DNA from: JAFDZO01 sp044226845
GTDB lineage: Bacteria > Bacteroidota > Ignavibacteria > Tepidaquicellales > Tepidaquicellaceae
DNA: 64,000 bases
Reading direction: 5' to 3'
Assembly (NCBI GenBank): GCA_044226845.1
Contig: JBGAGG010000002.1
Location: 1-64,000 of the forward strand
Positions 49,876 to 59,333 of the stretch are shown in pieces; the stretch's first letter is position 1, and every line of letters starts with the position of its first letter. The position numbers and the translations under genes are program-made. The notes under the pieces are model-generated. The model was not told the origin of the DNA and did no database searches. It was given only the letters and a program-made list of their open reading frames with translations.

Positions 49876-50943
49876 ATGGATAGAATAGCAGCAGTAAAGA
49901 GTAATTTTAAAGCGCTTGGGATAGACGCTCTCCTCGTAAAAAATCTCTCAAATATCAGATACTTATCAGGCTTTTCAGGAAGCGCAGGAGCATTGCTTCT
50001 AACTAAAGATAAAGACTATTTTATATCCGATTTCAGATATAAGACTCAATCCAAAATGGAAGTTTATGATAACTTTGAGATAATTATATACAAGCAAAAT
50101 TCATACGGCTATATCGGCGACCTTGCAAAAAAGAACGGATTGAAGAAAATCGGCTTTGAATCCAATTTTTTAACCGTTAACGATGCAGAAACTCTAAGAA
50201 AAGAATTCCCTGCTGTAAAATTCATAGGCGTTAATAGTTTAATAGAGAAATACACTTCGCAGAAGAACGAAAGAGAAATTGAGCTTACTAAAAAGGCAGT
50301 TGAAATTACCGACAGAGTATTCTCAAAAATCCTTACTATAATAAAGCCGGGAATGACGGAGAACGATATCTCCGCTGAAATTTCTTATTATCATAAAAAA
50401 TACGGCGCTTCGGGAGATTCATTTGACCCGATAGTTGCATCAGGCGAGCGAAGCGCTTTTCCTCATGCAAGACCTACAAATAAAAAAATAGCGAATAACG
50501 AACTTGTTACATTAGATTTTGGATGTGTGGTTGAAGGAATGAAATCTGATATGACAAGAACTATTGCCTTCGGAAAAATTCCTGCCGAGTGCAAAAAGAT
50601 ATATAATATAGTGCTTGAAGCTCAGCTAAGAGCAATTGATGCAGTGAAAGCAGGCATTACAGTAAAAAAGCTTGATTCGTATGCAAGAGGCTATATAAAA
50701 GAAAAAGGCTATGGCGATAATTTCGGACATGGCTTAGGGCACGGACTCGGTTATGATATCCATGAAGGCCCTTCAATAAATCCCAGAACTGAATACAAAC
50801 TTTTAGTTAATAATATAGTAACAATCGAGCCGGGAATTTATGTCGAAGGCTTGGGCGGCGTAAGAATAGAAGACGACGTTATTGTAAAAGAAAACGGCTG
50901 CGAAATTTTAAACATCAGCCCTAAAGAACTAATCACTCTATAA
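49876..50943 (+). CDS. M24 Xaa-Pro aminopeptidase/dipeptidase
   Basis: Cleaves peptides with proline at position two, in the cytosol. The 355 residues have an N-terminal creatinase-like domain ('GIDALLVKNLSNIRYLSGF') and the C-terminal pita-bread domain with metal ligands in 'LDFGCVVEGMKSDMTRTI', 'GHGLGHGLGYDIHE', 'TIEPGIYVEG' and 'RIEDDVIV'. The length suits PepQ/YpdF-type enzymes. Three bases after its stop a frameshifted glycosyltransferase begins. Confidence 0.93.
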   Translation: MDRIAAVKSNFKALGIDALLVKNLSNIRYLSGFSGSAGALLLTKDKDYFISDFRYKTQSKMEVYDNFEIIIYKQNSYGYIGDLAKKNGLKKIGFESNFLTVNDAETLRKEFPAVKFIGVNSLIEKYTSQKNEREIELTKKAVEITDRVFSKILTIIKPGMTENDISAEISYYHKKYGASGDSFDPIVASGERSAFPHARPTNKKIANNELVTLDFGCVVEGMKSDMTRTIAFGKIPAECKKIYNIVLEAQLRAIDAVKAGITVKKLDSYARGYIKEKGYGDNFGHGLGHGLGYDIHEGPSINPRTEYKLLVNNIVTIEPGIYVEGLGGVRIEDDVIVKENGCEILNISPKELITL

Positions 50944-50946
50944 TTT

Positions 50947-52159
50947 TTGAATAAAGTTTTAATAATAGCTTACTACTTCCCGCCAATGGGTATGGGAGGA
51001 GTTCAGAGAACGCTGAAATTTGCAAAGTATCTAAAGGATTTTAACTGGCAGCCTGTTGTGCTTACAGATTCTCCTAAAAAGTATTTTGCCGTGGATAACT
51101 CCCTTCTTCAGGAAGCGCTGGATAGCGGAATAATTATAGAGAGAACAGGCGCAAAAGATTTTGACCCTTCTAAAATAATTGTTAAAGCTCCCAATGAAAA
51201 GATGAGGAAATTGAGAAGCACAGTTTCTCAGTTCTTTTTTATCCCTGATTCAAAAATAGGATGGAAGAAAAAAGCTCTCAAAAAAATTGACGAGATTTGG
51301 TCTAAGTACGGCGGCTTTGATTTAGTGTTCGCAACTGCTCCGCCTTACACTGATTTTTTAATCGGGCAGGAAGTAAAGCGTAAGTATAAAATTCCTTTAG
51401 TAATAGATTACAGAGATGCATGGGTTGATAGTCCTGTGCTTAATTCATATCCTACTCCTTACCACAAGCTGAAAAATATGCGTCTTGAAAAAGGCGTGCT
51501 TCATAATGCGAATAAAGTTATCACAACAAACCGCAGAGTGAAGGAATATATCATTTCACGCTACGGAAATATAGAGTATAACGATATTAAAATTATAACT
51601 CATGGATTCGACAGCGAAGATTTTGAAAAGGCAGCGCACTCGGAATTGCCGGTTACAAATAAATTCAGAGTATCTTATTCGGGAAGCTTTTATACAAGAA
51701 ATCCGAAATTTTATTTTGAAGCAATAAAAACTTTTGTTGAAAAATATCCGGAGCTGAAAGATAAAGTTGAGTTCTGTTTCATTGGTACTTTCTCGAAAGA
51801 GAACTTACAGATTGCAAAAAATCTTGGAATAGAACCTTACCTTAATATTACGGGATATCTTGAAGAACGAAGATGCTGCAATGCCCGGAAAAGTCGGTGA
51901 ATACATTGGCAGCAAAAAGAATATTATTGCATGCATACCTGAAGGCGTTACTAAAAAAATGCTTGAGAAGTATAATGCGATAAAATTTATCAACGAAGAG
52001 AATCCTGCTGAAATTGCTACAGCTATAAAAGAATATTACGATGCGAAGCAATCGCACACATTGCCGGCTGCAAATGAAGATATGTTAACTGAATACGACA
52101 GAAGAAACCTTACTTACGAACTTGCAAAAGAATTTAATCTTTTAAAAGATATTGACTAA
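50947..52159 (+). pseudogene. glycosyltransferase gene interrupted by frameshift/internal deletion
   Basis: The first part (50947-51900, TTG start) encodes a GT4-like glycosyltransferase N-terminal domain with 'YYFPPMGMGGVQRTLKFAKYL', 'VIDYRDAWVDSP' and 'VSYSGSFYTRNPK'. After 'NITGYLEE' the frame is lost and a short aberrant tail runs to a stop at 51900. The C-terminal GT domain continues in another frame from about 51860 ('NEDAAMPGKVGEYIGSKKNI') to 52159. The stretch normally between the 'GYL' strand and the 'PGK..EY' motif is missing, consistent with a deletion of some tens of bases not divisible by three. It is either a recent pseudogene or an assembly error. Confidence 0.8.
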
Positions 52160-52181
52160 CTGACTTTACGAATTTTCTACT

Positions 52182-53468
52182 ATGAAAATCTTACTTATCG
52201 GTAACGGCGCACGCGAAAATGCCTTAGCTTGGAAGATTTTTAACTCACCTTCATTTGTAAATACCAATTCAATTCTGTACGCAGCCCCCGGGAATCCCGG
52301 GATAAATAAATTTGCAACTCCAATAAACATACATTCAACTGGTATCAAATCCTTAAAGGAATTTGTTGTTAAAGAGCAAATCGATTTCACCGTTGTAGGA
52401 CCTGAGATTCCGTTATCGCTCGGTATAGTTGATGAATTTGAGAAGGAAGGATTAAAAATTTTCGGACCTAAAAAATCTGCTGCGGAAATTGAAACGAGTA
52501 AAGTTTTTTCAAAAGATTTAATGAAGAAGTACGGTATTCCCACTGCTCAATACAAAGTTTTTACCGGTGAAAATTTAAATAAATTAGATTCTTTTGTAGA
52601 GAAAATAAAATTTCCTGTTGTAATAAAAGCAGACGGCTTAGCTGCCGGTAAAGGTGTTATAATTTGTAATGATTCGGAAGAAGTAAATAAATGTGTAAAA
52701 GATTTAACGGAGAATAAAATATTCGGAGAGTCAGGCTTAAGCTTTGTAGTCGAGCAGTTCTTAACAGGTAATGAAGTATCTTTGTTTGTAATCACAGACG
52801 GAGAAAATTATACTATTCTTCCATCTGCGCAGGATTACAAAAGGATATTCGATGAAGACAAAGGAAAGAATACTGGCGGAATGGGAGCGTTTTCACCTGC
52901 TCATAAATACTGCGATGAAATAGTATTAAAAAAAGTTGAAGAGAAAATTATTGAGCCGACTCTTGCCGCATTAAAAAAAGAGGGAAGAGAATACAAAGGA
53001 TGTTTATATGCAGGTCTGATGATTTCAGAGGACAAAGAACCTTATGTAATTGAATTTAACTGCCGCTTCGGCGACCCTGAAACGCAAGCAGTGCTTACAT
53101 TAATAGAATCAGATTTTCTGCAATTACTTATCTCATCTGCCGAAGGAAATTTAAAAGATTATAATCTCGTTCTAAAAAATGCTTATGCAGGATGCGTTGT
53201 TCTTGCTTCGCTCGGCTATCCCGATGAATATAAAACAGGGATGTTGATAGAAGGATTGAACGAAGTCCCAAACGATGTTTTTGTTTTTCACGCAGGAACC
53301 GTTGAAAGAGGCGGAATAATTTACAGCAGCGGTGGAAGAGTGCTTTCAGTGGTTTCTCTCTCTGAAAAATCTTTTAATTCTGCTTTTGATAATATATATT
53401 CAGCAATAGAATATATTGATTTTGAGAATAAATATTTCAGAAGAGATATAGGTAAGAAGATTCTATAA
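52182..53468 (+). CDS. purD: phosphoribosylamine-glycine ligase
   Basis: Second step of purine synthesis, making GAR. The 428 residues show the ATP-grasp features: 'IGNGARENALAWKI' at the N-terminus, 'VIKADGLAAGKGVIICND', 'GAFSPAHKYCDE', and 'EFNCRFGDPETQAVL'. It is 22 bases after the interrupted glycosyltransferase on the same strand. Together with purA in this window it covers two steps of purine metabolism. Confidence 0.97.
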   Translation: MKILLIGNGARENALAWKIFNSPSFVNTNSILYAAPGNPGINKFATPINIHSTGIKSLKEFVVKEQIDFTVVGPEIPLSLGIVDEFEKEGLKIFGPKKSAAEIETSKVFSKDLMKKYGIPTAQYKVFTGENLNKLDSFVEKIKFPVVIKADGLAAGKGVIICNDSEEVNKCVKDLTENKIFGESGLSFVVEQFLTGNEVSLFVITDGENYTILPSAQDYKRIFDEDKGKNTGGMGAFSPAHKYCDEIVLKKVEEKIIEPTLAALKKEGREYKGCLYAGLMISEDKEPYVIEFNCRFGDPETQAVLTLIESDFLQLLISSAEGNLKDYNLVLKNAYAGCVVLASLGYPDEYKTGMLIEGLNEVPNDVFVFHAGTVERGGIIYSSGGRVLSVVSLSEKSFNSAFDNIYSAIEYIDFENKYFRRDIGKKIL

Positions 53469-53493
53469 AAAGTTTTATAAAGGGGATAATTAA

Positions 53494-54537
53494 ATGAAAA
53501 TTTTAGTAACAGGCGGCGCAGGGTATATAGGCTCGCATACAGTCGTTGAGTTAATGAATGCCGGATACGATGTTGTAATCATAGATAACTTCTCTAACTC
53601 CGATGCATCTGCGCTTGGAGGAATAGAACAGATAACGGGCAAGGCTCCGGTATTTTACAATATTGATTTATGTGATAAGGAAGACCTGAACTACTGTCTG
53701 GAAAAAGAAAAGGACGTTGATGCAATAATTCACTTCGCAGCTTTCAAAGCGGTAGGTGAATCGGAAAGATTGCCTATGAAATACTACAACAATAACGTTG
53801 TCGGAATGGTAAATCTTCTCGATTGCATTATAAAAAATAAGCTGAATAATTTTGTTTTCTCTTCTTCATGCACTGTTTATGCTGATGCAGAAGAACTTCC
53901 TGTCACTGAAAGTTTACCTATGAAAAGAGCGCTTTCAACATACGGATTTACAAAGCAGGTAGGAGAAAGAATGCTGGAAGATTTATCACGAGCTGATAAT
54001 CTAAGAGTAATTTCTCTCAGATATTTTAATCCTATCGGAGCGCATGATACTGCACTCATCGGTGAGCTTCCAATCGGAGTGCCGAATAATCTTGTTCCGT
54101 TCATTACTCAAACTGCTATAGGATTAAGAGAGCAGCTTACCGTGTTCGGAAATGATTATGAAACACCGGACGGAACAAATGTCCGTGACTATATTCACGT
54201 AGTTGATTTAGCAAAAGCTCACGTAAAAGCTGTAGCAAGACTGATTGATAAAAAGAGTGAAGATAATTTAGAAATATTTAATCTGGGAACAGGAATAGGG
54301 AACTCAGTACTGGAAATTATTACAACATTTGAAAAGAGCACAGGAGTAAATGTAAATTACAAAATAGGACCAAGACGGGCAGGTGATGTACCGTCAATTT
54401 ATGCAGATACTAAAAAAGCAGGTGAAGTATTAGGATGGAAGACGGAAAGAGATCTGGCAAATTCACTTTCCACTGCTTGGAAGTGGGAGCTTGCCTTGAA
54501 AGAAAGAAGAGAGATAAGCGGAGAAACAGAAAATTAA
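53494..54537 (+). CDS. galE: UDP-glucose 4-epimerase
   Basis: Interconverts UDP-glucose and UDP-galactose, supplying sugar nucleotides for the envelope. The 347 residues have the Rossmann loop 'GGAGYIGSHTVVEL' (7-20), 'FSSSCTVY' and the catalytic Y150 and K154 in 'STYGFTKQ' (Y-x3-K). AAGGGG precedes the ATG. It is 25 bases downstream of purD and next to a glycosyltransferase remnant, consistent with surface polysaccharide synthesis. Confidence 0.95.
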   Translation: MKILVTGGAGYIGSHTVVELMNAGYDVVIIDNFSNSDASALGGIEQITGKAPVFYNIDLCDKEDLNYCLEKEKDVDAIIHFAAFKAVGESERLPMKYYNNNVVGMVNLLDCIIKNKLNNFVFSSSCTVYADAEELPVTESLPMKRALSTYGFTKQVGERMLEDLSRADNLRVISLRYFNPIGAHDTALIGELPIGVPNNLVPFITQTAIGLREQLTVFGNDYETPDGTNVRDYIHVVDLAKAHVKAVARLIDKKSEDNLEIFNLGTGIGNSVLEIITTFEKSTGVNVNYKIGPRRAGDVPSIYADTKKAGEVLGWKTERDLANSLSTAWKWELALKERREISGETEN

Positions 54538-54555
54538 ATTGTTTTAAACTGAAGA

Positions 54556-55494
54556 ATGAAAATAGACGATAATTTTTTAGAAAGAGTTTACAGCGGCGAT
54601 AAAAGGGCAATTGCCAGGGCAATATCTGTTGTTGAAGATGAATCAGAAGGACGGGAAGAAATTTTACGCAAGATTTATCCTAAGACAGGACGCGCATATA
54701 AAATCGGAATCACCGGTCCTCCCGGAGCAGGCAAGTCAACGCTTACAAATTCATTAGTAAAACTTTTAGTTTCCAAAGGATATAAAGTTGGTGTGATTGC
54801 AATTGACCCAACGAGTCCTTTTACAGGCGGTGCCTTGCTAGGAGACAGAATACGCATGACGGATGTAGGAATGCTGGACGGAGTTTATATCCGTTCAATG
54901 GCAACACGCGGTTCGCTCGGCGGACTGAGCATGAACGTCGTAGAAGCATGTGACGTGCTTGATGCCTGCGGCAAAGATTTTATTTTAATTGAAACAGTGG
55001 GCGTTGGGCAGTCAGAACTTGATATTGCCAAGACTGCAGACAGCACAATTGTTGTGCTTGTGCCTGAATCAGGTGATGCAATACAGGCAATGAAGGCAGG
55101 GCTTATGGAGATTGCCGATATATTTGTATTGAATAAATCCGATAGGGAAGGCGCTGATGGAGTTGCGGCAACACTGAAAAACATTATCCACTTAAAACCT
55201 CCTACAGAAGATAACTGGATAATAAATGTTTTAAAAACAGTCGGCAGTCTTAATAAAGGAATTGAAGAATTATTAGCAGAGATTGAAAAACATAAAAAGC
55301 ATCTGGAAGAATCAGGCTGGCTGAAGAAGAAAAGAATAGCGAATCTTACAAAAAAGATATATGAGTTAGTGCATAATAAACTGGACTACACATTCTGGAA
55401 CGATGAAAAAAGAAAAACACTTGCAGAAAATTTAGAAGAGCTTTATGAAAAGAAGCAGGACCCGTACAGCTACGTTGATACTTTAATGAAATAA
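54556..55494 (+). CDS. meaB: methylmalonyl-CoA mutase-associated GTPase MeaB
   Basis: G3E-family GTPase that protects or loads adenosylcobalamin on methylmalonyl-CoA mutase. The 312 residues contain Walker A 'GITGPPGAGKST' (51-62), 'IAIDPTSPFTGGALLGDRIRM', 'GVGQSELDIAKTAD' and 'LNKSDREGADG'. The mutase itself is not in the window. It is 18 bases after galE, so operon context does not reveal its partner. Confidence 0.95.
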   Translation: MKIDDNFLERVYSGDKRAIARAISVVEDESEGREEILRKIYPKTGRAYKIGITGPPGAGKSTLTNSLVKLLVSKGYKVGVIAIDPTSPFTGGALLGDRIRMTDVGMLDGVYIRSMATRGSLGGLSMNVVEACDVLDACGKDFILIETVGVGQSELDIAKTADSTIVVLVPESGDAIQAMKAGLMEIADIFVLNKSDREGADGVAATLKNIIHLKPPTEDNWIINVLKTVGSLNKGIEELLAEIEKHKKHLEESGWLKKKRIANLTKKIYELVHNKLDYTFWNDEKRKTLAENLEELYEKKQDPYSYVDTLMK

Positions 55495-55517
55495 ATGAAA
55501 TAACTTTACGGAAGTAA

Positions 55518-56024
55518 ATGAAATTATTTCATATCAGTGAAGAGCCGGATATAAAAATATTTCATCCCAGACCTTCGCCGCAATTGTACGCTTCAATTAA
55601 AAGTGACGTAGTATTTGCAATATCAGATAATCTGCTTCATAATTATCTGCTGCCGAGAAATTGTCCGAGAGTTACTTATTATAAGGCAGCTAACACATCT
55701 GAAGAAGATTTAAATACTTTTTTTGGTGAGAGTACAAAAGACTACATAATAAATGTAGAAGAAGCCTGGAAAGAAAGAATTCAGAAAGCTACTCTTTATA
55801 AATATGAATTCGAACCTGATAATTTCACTCTACTGGATGAAACTGCGGGATATTATGTCTCTACTAAATCAGAAGCGCCGATAAATGTAACTGAAATAAC
55901 AGATGTTATTGCAGAAATAGGAAAAAGGTACGCTGAATTGCGTTTTTTGCCCCAAATAAAATCGCTTGCAAAAGAAGTTGCAGTTTCCGGCCTTAAATTT
56001 TCAATAATCAGGATACCTAAATAA
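55518..56024 (+). CDS. DUF6886-like protein
   Basis: A 168-residue cytosolic protein of unknown function. 'LFHISEEPDIKIFHPRPSPQ' and 'NYLLPRNCPRVTYYKA' match a small family I recall as DUF6886. There is no signal peptide or membrane segment. It follows meaB by 23 bases on the same strand; the N-terminal fold might resemble RES or ADP-ribosyl-binding domains, but this is speculation. Confidence 0.6.
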   Translation: MKLFHISEEPDIKIFHPRPSPQLYASIKSDVVFAISDNLLHNYLLPRNCPRVTYYKAANTSEEDLNTFFGESTKDYIINVEEAWKERIQKATLYKYEFEPDNFTLLDETAGYYVSTKSEAPINVTEITDVIAEIGKRYAELRFLPQIKSLAKEVAVSGLKFSIIRIPK

Positions 56025-56147
56025 TCAGTCAATTCTTAACTTTTACGAATTATTTGAATTGATTTTCCCTCCCGAAAGTTTTAACTTTAAGGTTTATTCC
56101 TCAAAATTTCAAATATTTATACATAATTAAGGAGTTCATTATATCTA

Positions 56148-58301
56148 ATGGCAGATCATAAAAAAGAGCAAAAGCATTATAATACAGGTGTTATGAATAA
56201 ATTACGGGACAAAATGCCTGTAATTATCATAGTTGTTATCGTTGCATTCTTAGCGACAATCGTTTTTGAATGGGGTATGAACCTAATGGGTTTAAGAGAA
56301 GACAGAATGCTTTTTGCAAAAGTTAACGGAGAAGAGATAACTTATCAGCAGTTTGAGCAGGCAGTTGAACAACAAGCGGCACAAATGCGCCAGCAGAATA
56401 ATGGCAAAGACATCGATGAAGCGCAGATGCAGCAGATCCGTGACCAAGTCTGGAATGGCTTGATTACTCAGACCATCACAAAGGAAGCGATGAGAAAGTA
56501 CAATATCACTGTAAGCGATAAAGAAATTTTAGACTGGATTTACAACAGACCCGAACAGCTTCCCGACCCGATAAAGAGAAACTTTATGGATTCAACCGGA
56601 GTGTTCAATGTTGGCTTCTATCAACAGGCTCTCGGAATGAAGACAAAAGAAGCAACTCAGTTCTGGACACAAGTAGAAGGTTACCTTCGTGAAGTATTAC
56701 AATCAGAAAAATTACAGGCAGTTCTTACAGCCGGCGTACGTGTAACGGAAGCCGATGTATTGCAAAAATATAAAGACGATAAAATTTTCGCCAATATTTC
56801 TTATACAGGATTAGATTTCAGCATGATAACAGATACAAGCATGAACAATCCTTCGAATGAAGAGATGAAAAAATATTACGATGCGCATAAAGAAGATTTT
56901 AAAGTTGATGAAAGCGTAAAATTCAAGTACGTTGTATTTTCGGATGCAGCAACAGCAGAAGATACAGCAGCAGCGCAAAAATATCTTGAAGTATTAATTA
57001 AGGATTTGAAGACAGCAACGCTGGAAGATTCAAGCTTAATAAGACTTGTAAATGATAACTCTGTATCTCCGTTCAGCGATACTTATCAGAAGCCTAACGC
57101 TTTCGGAAGCGATGCAACTAAATTTTTATTCTCTGCAAAGCCGGGTGATGTTTCAGATATTATCATAGGAAATGACGGTTATAAAGTAATTCGACTAATT
57201 GACTCTAAAGAAGGTGAAGATACATACGTAAATGCATCACACATTTTAGTAAATTTTGGAACAGATACAGCCGCGGCAAAAAAGAAAGCCGAAGATATAT
57301 TTAAAAGAGTAAAAGCAGGTGAAGATATTAATACACTTGCACAGCAATTATCTGATGAGCCTTCTGCTAAAACACAGAAAGGTGATTTAGGCTGGTTTAC
57401 AAAAGGCGCGATGGTTAAGGAATTTGAAGAAGCTTCAATGAATGCTAAAGACGGCGAAATTGTCGGACCGGTAAAGACACAATTCGGTTTTCATATTATT
57501 CAGGTAAAAGGAAAATCCAAAAAAGAATTTAAAGTAGCTGAAATTAAAAAAACAGTTACAGCAGGTGCCAGAACAAAAGATATCGCTAAGAAAAAAGCTG
57601 AAAGCTTCTATCTTGATGTTGATAAAGGCGCTAACATTGACACACTTGCAAAACAGTTAAATATGGTTTGCACCACTACACCTGATGTATTGAAAGACGG
57701 ATTTATTCCGGGAGCCGGGCAGAATAAGAAGCTTATGAAACTGGCTTTGGACAGCAGACCTAAAAAAGTTTTTGAACCTGTTAAAATTCAGGGCGGCTAT
57801 GGTGTTTATGAGCTTATTGAAAAAACTCCTGCAGGCTACAGAAATTTTGATTCCATTAAAACTACAATGGTAAAACCAAAAGTAGTTGAGCAAAAGAAGT
57901 TTGCTGTACTAAAACAAATGGCAACTGACATACGTGCTAAAATTCAGAATAACGATATTAAATCTTTATCGACACTTACCCCTCCGTCGGTTATAGAAAC
58001 AGCTGACAGCGTTTCAGTTTCAAAGCCTGCTCCGAAAATCGGTCAGGACTTTGCAGTATCTGATGCAATTTTCTCATTAAAGCAGGGAGAAATTTCCCAG
58101 CCTGTTAAAGGTTCTAAAGGATATTATCTGATTCAATTGAACAATGTAACACCTTTTAATAACGATGATTATCTGAAAGCTTATAATGAAATAAGAAACG
58201 GACTTCTTGCACAAAAGAAACAGTCTGTAGTTCAGGAATGGCTGCAGAAGATGCAGAACGAAGCGGATATAATTGATAACCGCGACAGGTTCTTCAACTA
58301 A
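56148..58301 (+). CDS. PpiD/SurA-type periplasmic peptidyl-prolyl isomerase
   Basis: A 717-residue envelope foldase. One N-terminal membrane helix ('IIIVVIVAFLATIVFEWGM', ~19-37) anchors it as in PpiD. SurA_N-like helical domains follow, then a parvulin domain with 'ASHILVNFGTD' and 'GDLGWFTKGAMVKEFEEAS' and 'TQFGFHIIQVKGK'. A second, more degenerate parvulin-like block lies near the C-terminus ('AIFSLKQGEISQPVKGSKGYYLIQL'). It likely assists outer-membrane protein folding for the barrels encoded nearby. A terminator follows. Confidence 0.9.
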   Translation: MADHKKEQKHYNTGVMNKLRDKMPVIIIVVIVAFLATIVFEWGMNLMGLREDRMLFAKVNGEEITYQQFEQAVEQQAAQMRQQNNGKDIDEAQMQQIRDQVWNGLITQTITKEAMRKYNITVSDKEILDWIYNRPEQLPDPIKRNFMDSTGVFNVGFYQQALGMKTKEATQFWTQVEGYLREVLQSEKLQAVLTAGVRVTEADVLQKYKDDKIFANISYTGLDFSMITDTSMNNPSNEEMKKYYDAHKEDFKVDESVKFKYVVFSDAATAEDTAAAQKYLEVLIKDLKTATLEDSSLIRLVNDNSVSPFSDTYQKPNAFGSDATKFLFSAKPGDVSDIIIGNDGYKVIRLIDSKEGEDTYVNASHILVNFGTDTAAAKKKAEDIFKRVKAGEDINTLAQQLSDEPSAKTQKGDLGWFTKGAMVKEFEEASMNAKDGEIVGPVKTQFGFHIIQVKGKSKKEFKVAEIKKTVTAGARTKDIAKKKAESFYLDVDKGANIDTLAKQLNMVCTTTPDVLKDGFIPGAGQNKKLMKLALDSRPKKVFEPVKIQGGYGVYELIEKTPAGYRNFDSIKTTMVKPKVVEQKKFAVLKQMATDIRAKIQNNDIKSLSTLTPPSVIETADSVSVSKPAPKIGQDFAVSDAIFSLKQGEISQPVKGSKGYYLIQLNNVTPFNNDDYLKAYNEIRNGLLAQKKQSVVQEWLQKMQNEADIIDNRDRFFN

Positions 58302-58325
58302 AAAACAAAATATATTTTTATGTAT

Positions 58326-58362
58326 AAGGCAGGATATTGAAAAGTATCCTGCCTTTTTTATT
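58326..58362 (+). terminator. Rho-independent terminator after PpiD-like gene
   Basis: AAGGCAGGATA (about 58326-58336) pairs with TATCCTGCCTT (58343-58353), with a T run to about 58359. It is a good hairpin and ends the foldase transcript. Confidence 0.85.
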
Positions 58363-58389
58363 TGTACAATAAACGAAGTAAACTTTAAA

Positions 58390-58508
58390 TTTTACCGCAA
58401 GGAAGCAAAGAATTTAAAAACAAAGCCCGCAAAATTTTTAAAAAAACATTTTTAAAAATATTTATAACTTTCCGTTCTTTGCAGATACTTAGCCTCTTTG
58501 CATTAAAG
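58390..58508. repeat. degenerate 'GCAAAG' intergenic repeat, copy 3
   Basis: Left units CCGCAAGG-AAGCAAAG and CAAAGCCCGCAAAA, and right units TTCTTTGCAG-ATACTTAGCC-TCTTTGCA, are roughly inverted over about 115 bases. It fills most of the spacer between the terminator and the next gene and resembles the elements near 15359 and 40311. No gene is seen here. Confidence 0.55.
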
Positions 58509-58568
58509 CACATTCAGTTTTATTTACTCATTCATTGATATTATCATATAATTTTAATAATATGGCTT

Positions 58569-59324
58569 ATGTTAAGGCTTATTTTATTGTCAGTTGCCCT
58601 TTTAATTCCCTCGATTGGTTTTTCACAAAACTCAGTTTCAAATTCAGCCCTTAAAACAAATTCAGATTCACCTTTTTTCAGCGATGTAATTGTATCAGGT
58701 TCTTTAAATTACGTTTCATCGGCTACTATTCAGCTTGCACCTTACTCTGCAGATTTAGTTGAAAGAAATTCCACACTGGATATATCAGGAGGATACGGAT
58801 ACAGCTTTTCGTTACGTACAAAACTTTTTCGTAATGATTTATTCCTTGGTGTAACAGCAGAGTTTATTAAAATTCAGGATAATGATGCTGTACTTACACT
58901 TGAAGGGGATACATCTGTTGCAAGAATTAAACTCACTGAATCGATAACGGCATATCCTGTCGAGTTTACTGCGTATTTCAATGTGCCTTCTTTTCAGGAG
59001 AACCTGAATATATATCTTGGGGGAGGAATAGGTTTGTATTCCGGCGACAGGAAACGCAAATTTTTGAACTATGAGAGTGAAACTATTTCTAAATCTTTTG
59101 GTTTAAGTTTAGTAGTTCTTAGCGGAATTGAATATTATTTTGAAAAAAATTTTATGAGTTTTATGGAACTAAGATTCCGTGACGGCGAGTACGATGTAAA
59201 ATCGAAATTTCCTTTAGATTTTGTAAACATTAACGGAGTTTCTTATCCGCTGGGTAAGGAAATTAATTCAAAAATTTTTCTTGATGGCTTAAAAGTCAGT
59301 TTTGGCTTAGGCTATAGATTTTAA
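58569..59324 (+). CDS. outer-membrane beta-barrel protein
   Basis: A 251-residue protein with a signal peptide ('LILLSVALLIPSIGFSQ', cleavage near 20) and alternating hydrophobic strands ending in 'SFGLGYRF' with terminal Phe. No specific family is recognised; it resembles OmpX/OmpW-type small barrels. The ATG at 58569 is chosen because it opens the signal peptide. It is ten bases upstream of the subtilisin-like gene, probably co-transcribed. Confidence 0.78.
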   Translation: MLRLILLSVALLIPSIGFSQNSVSNSALKTNSDSPFFSDVIVSGSLNYVSSATIQLAPYSADLVERNSTLDISGGYGYSFSLRTKLFRNDLFLGVTAEFIKIQDNDAVLTLEGDTSVARIKLTESITAYPVEFTAYFNVPSFQENLNIYLGGGIGLYSGDRKRKFLNYESETISKSFGLSLVVLSGIEYYFEKNFMSFMELRFRDGEYDVKSKFPLDFVNINGVSYPLGKEINSKIFLDGLKVSFGLGYRF

Positions 59325-59333
59325 ATTATCCTG

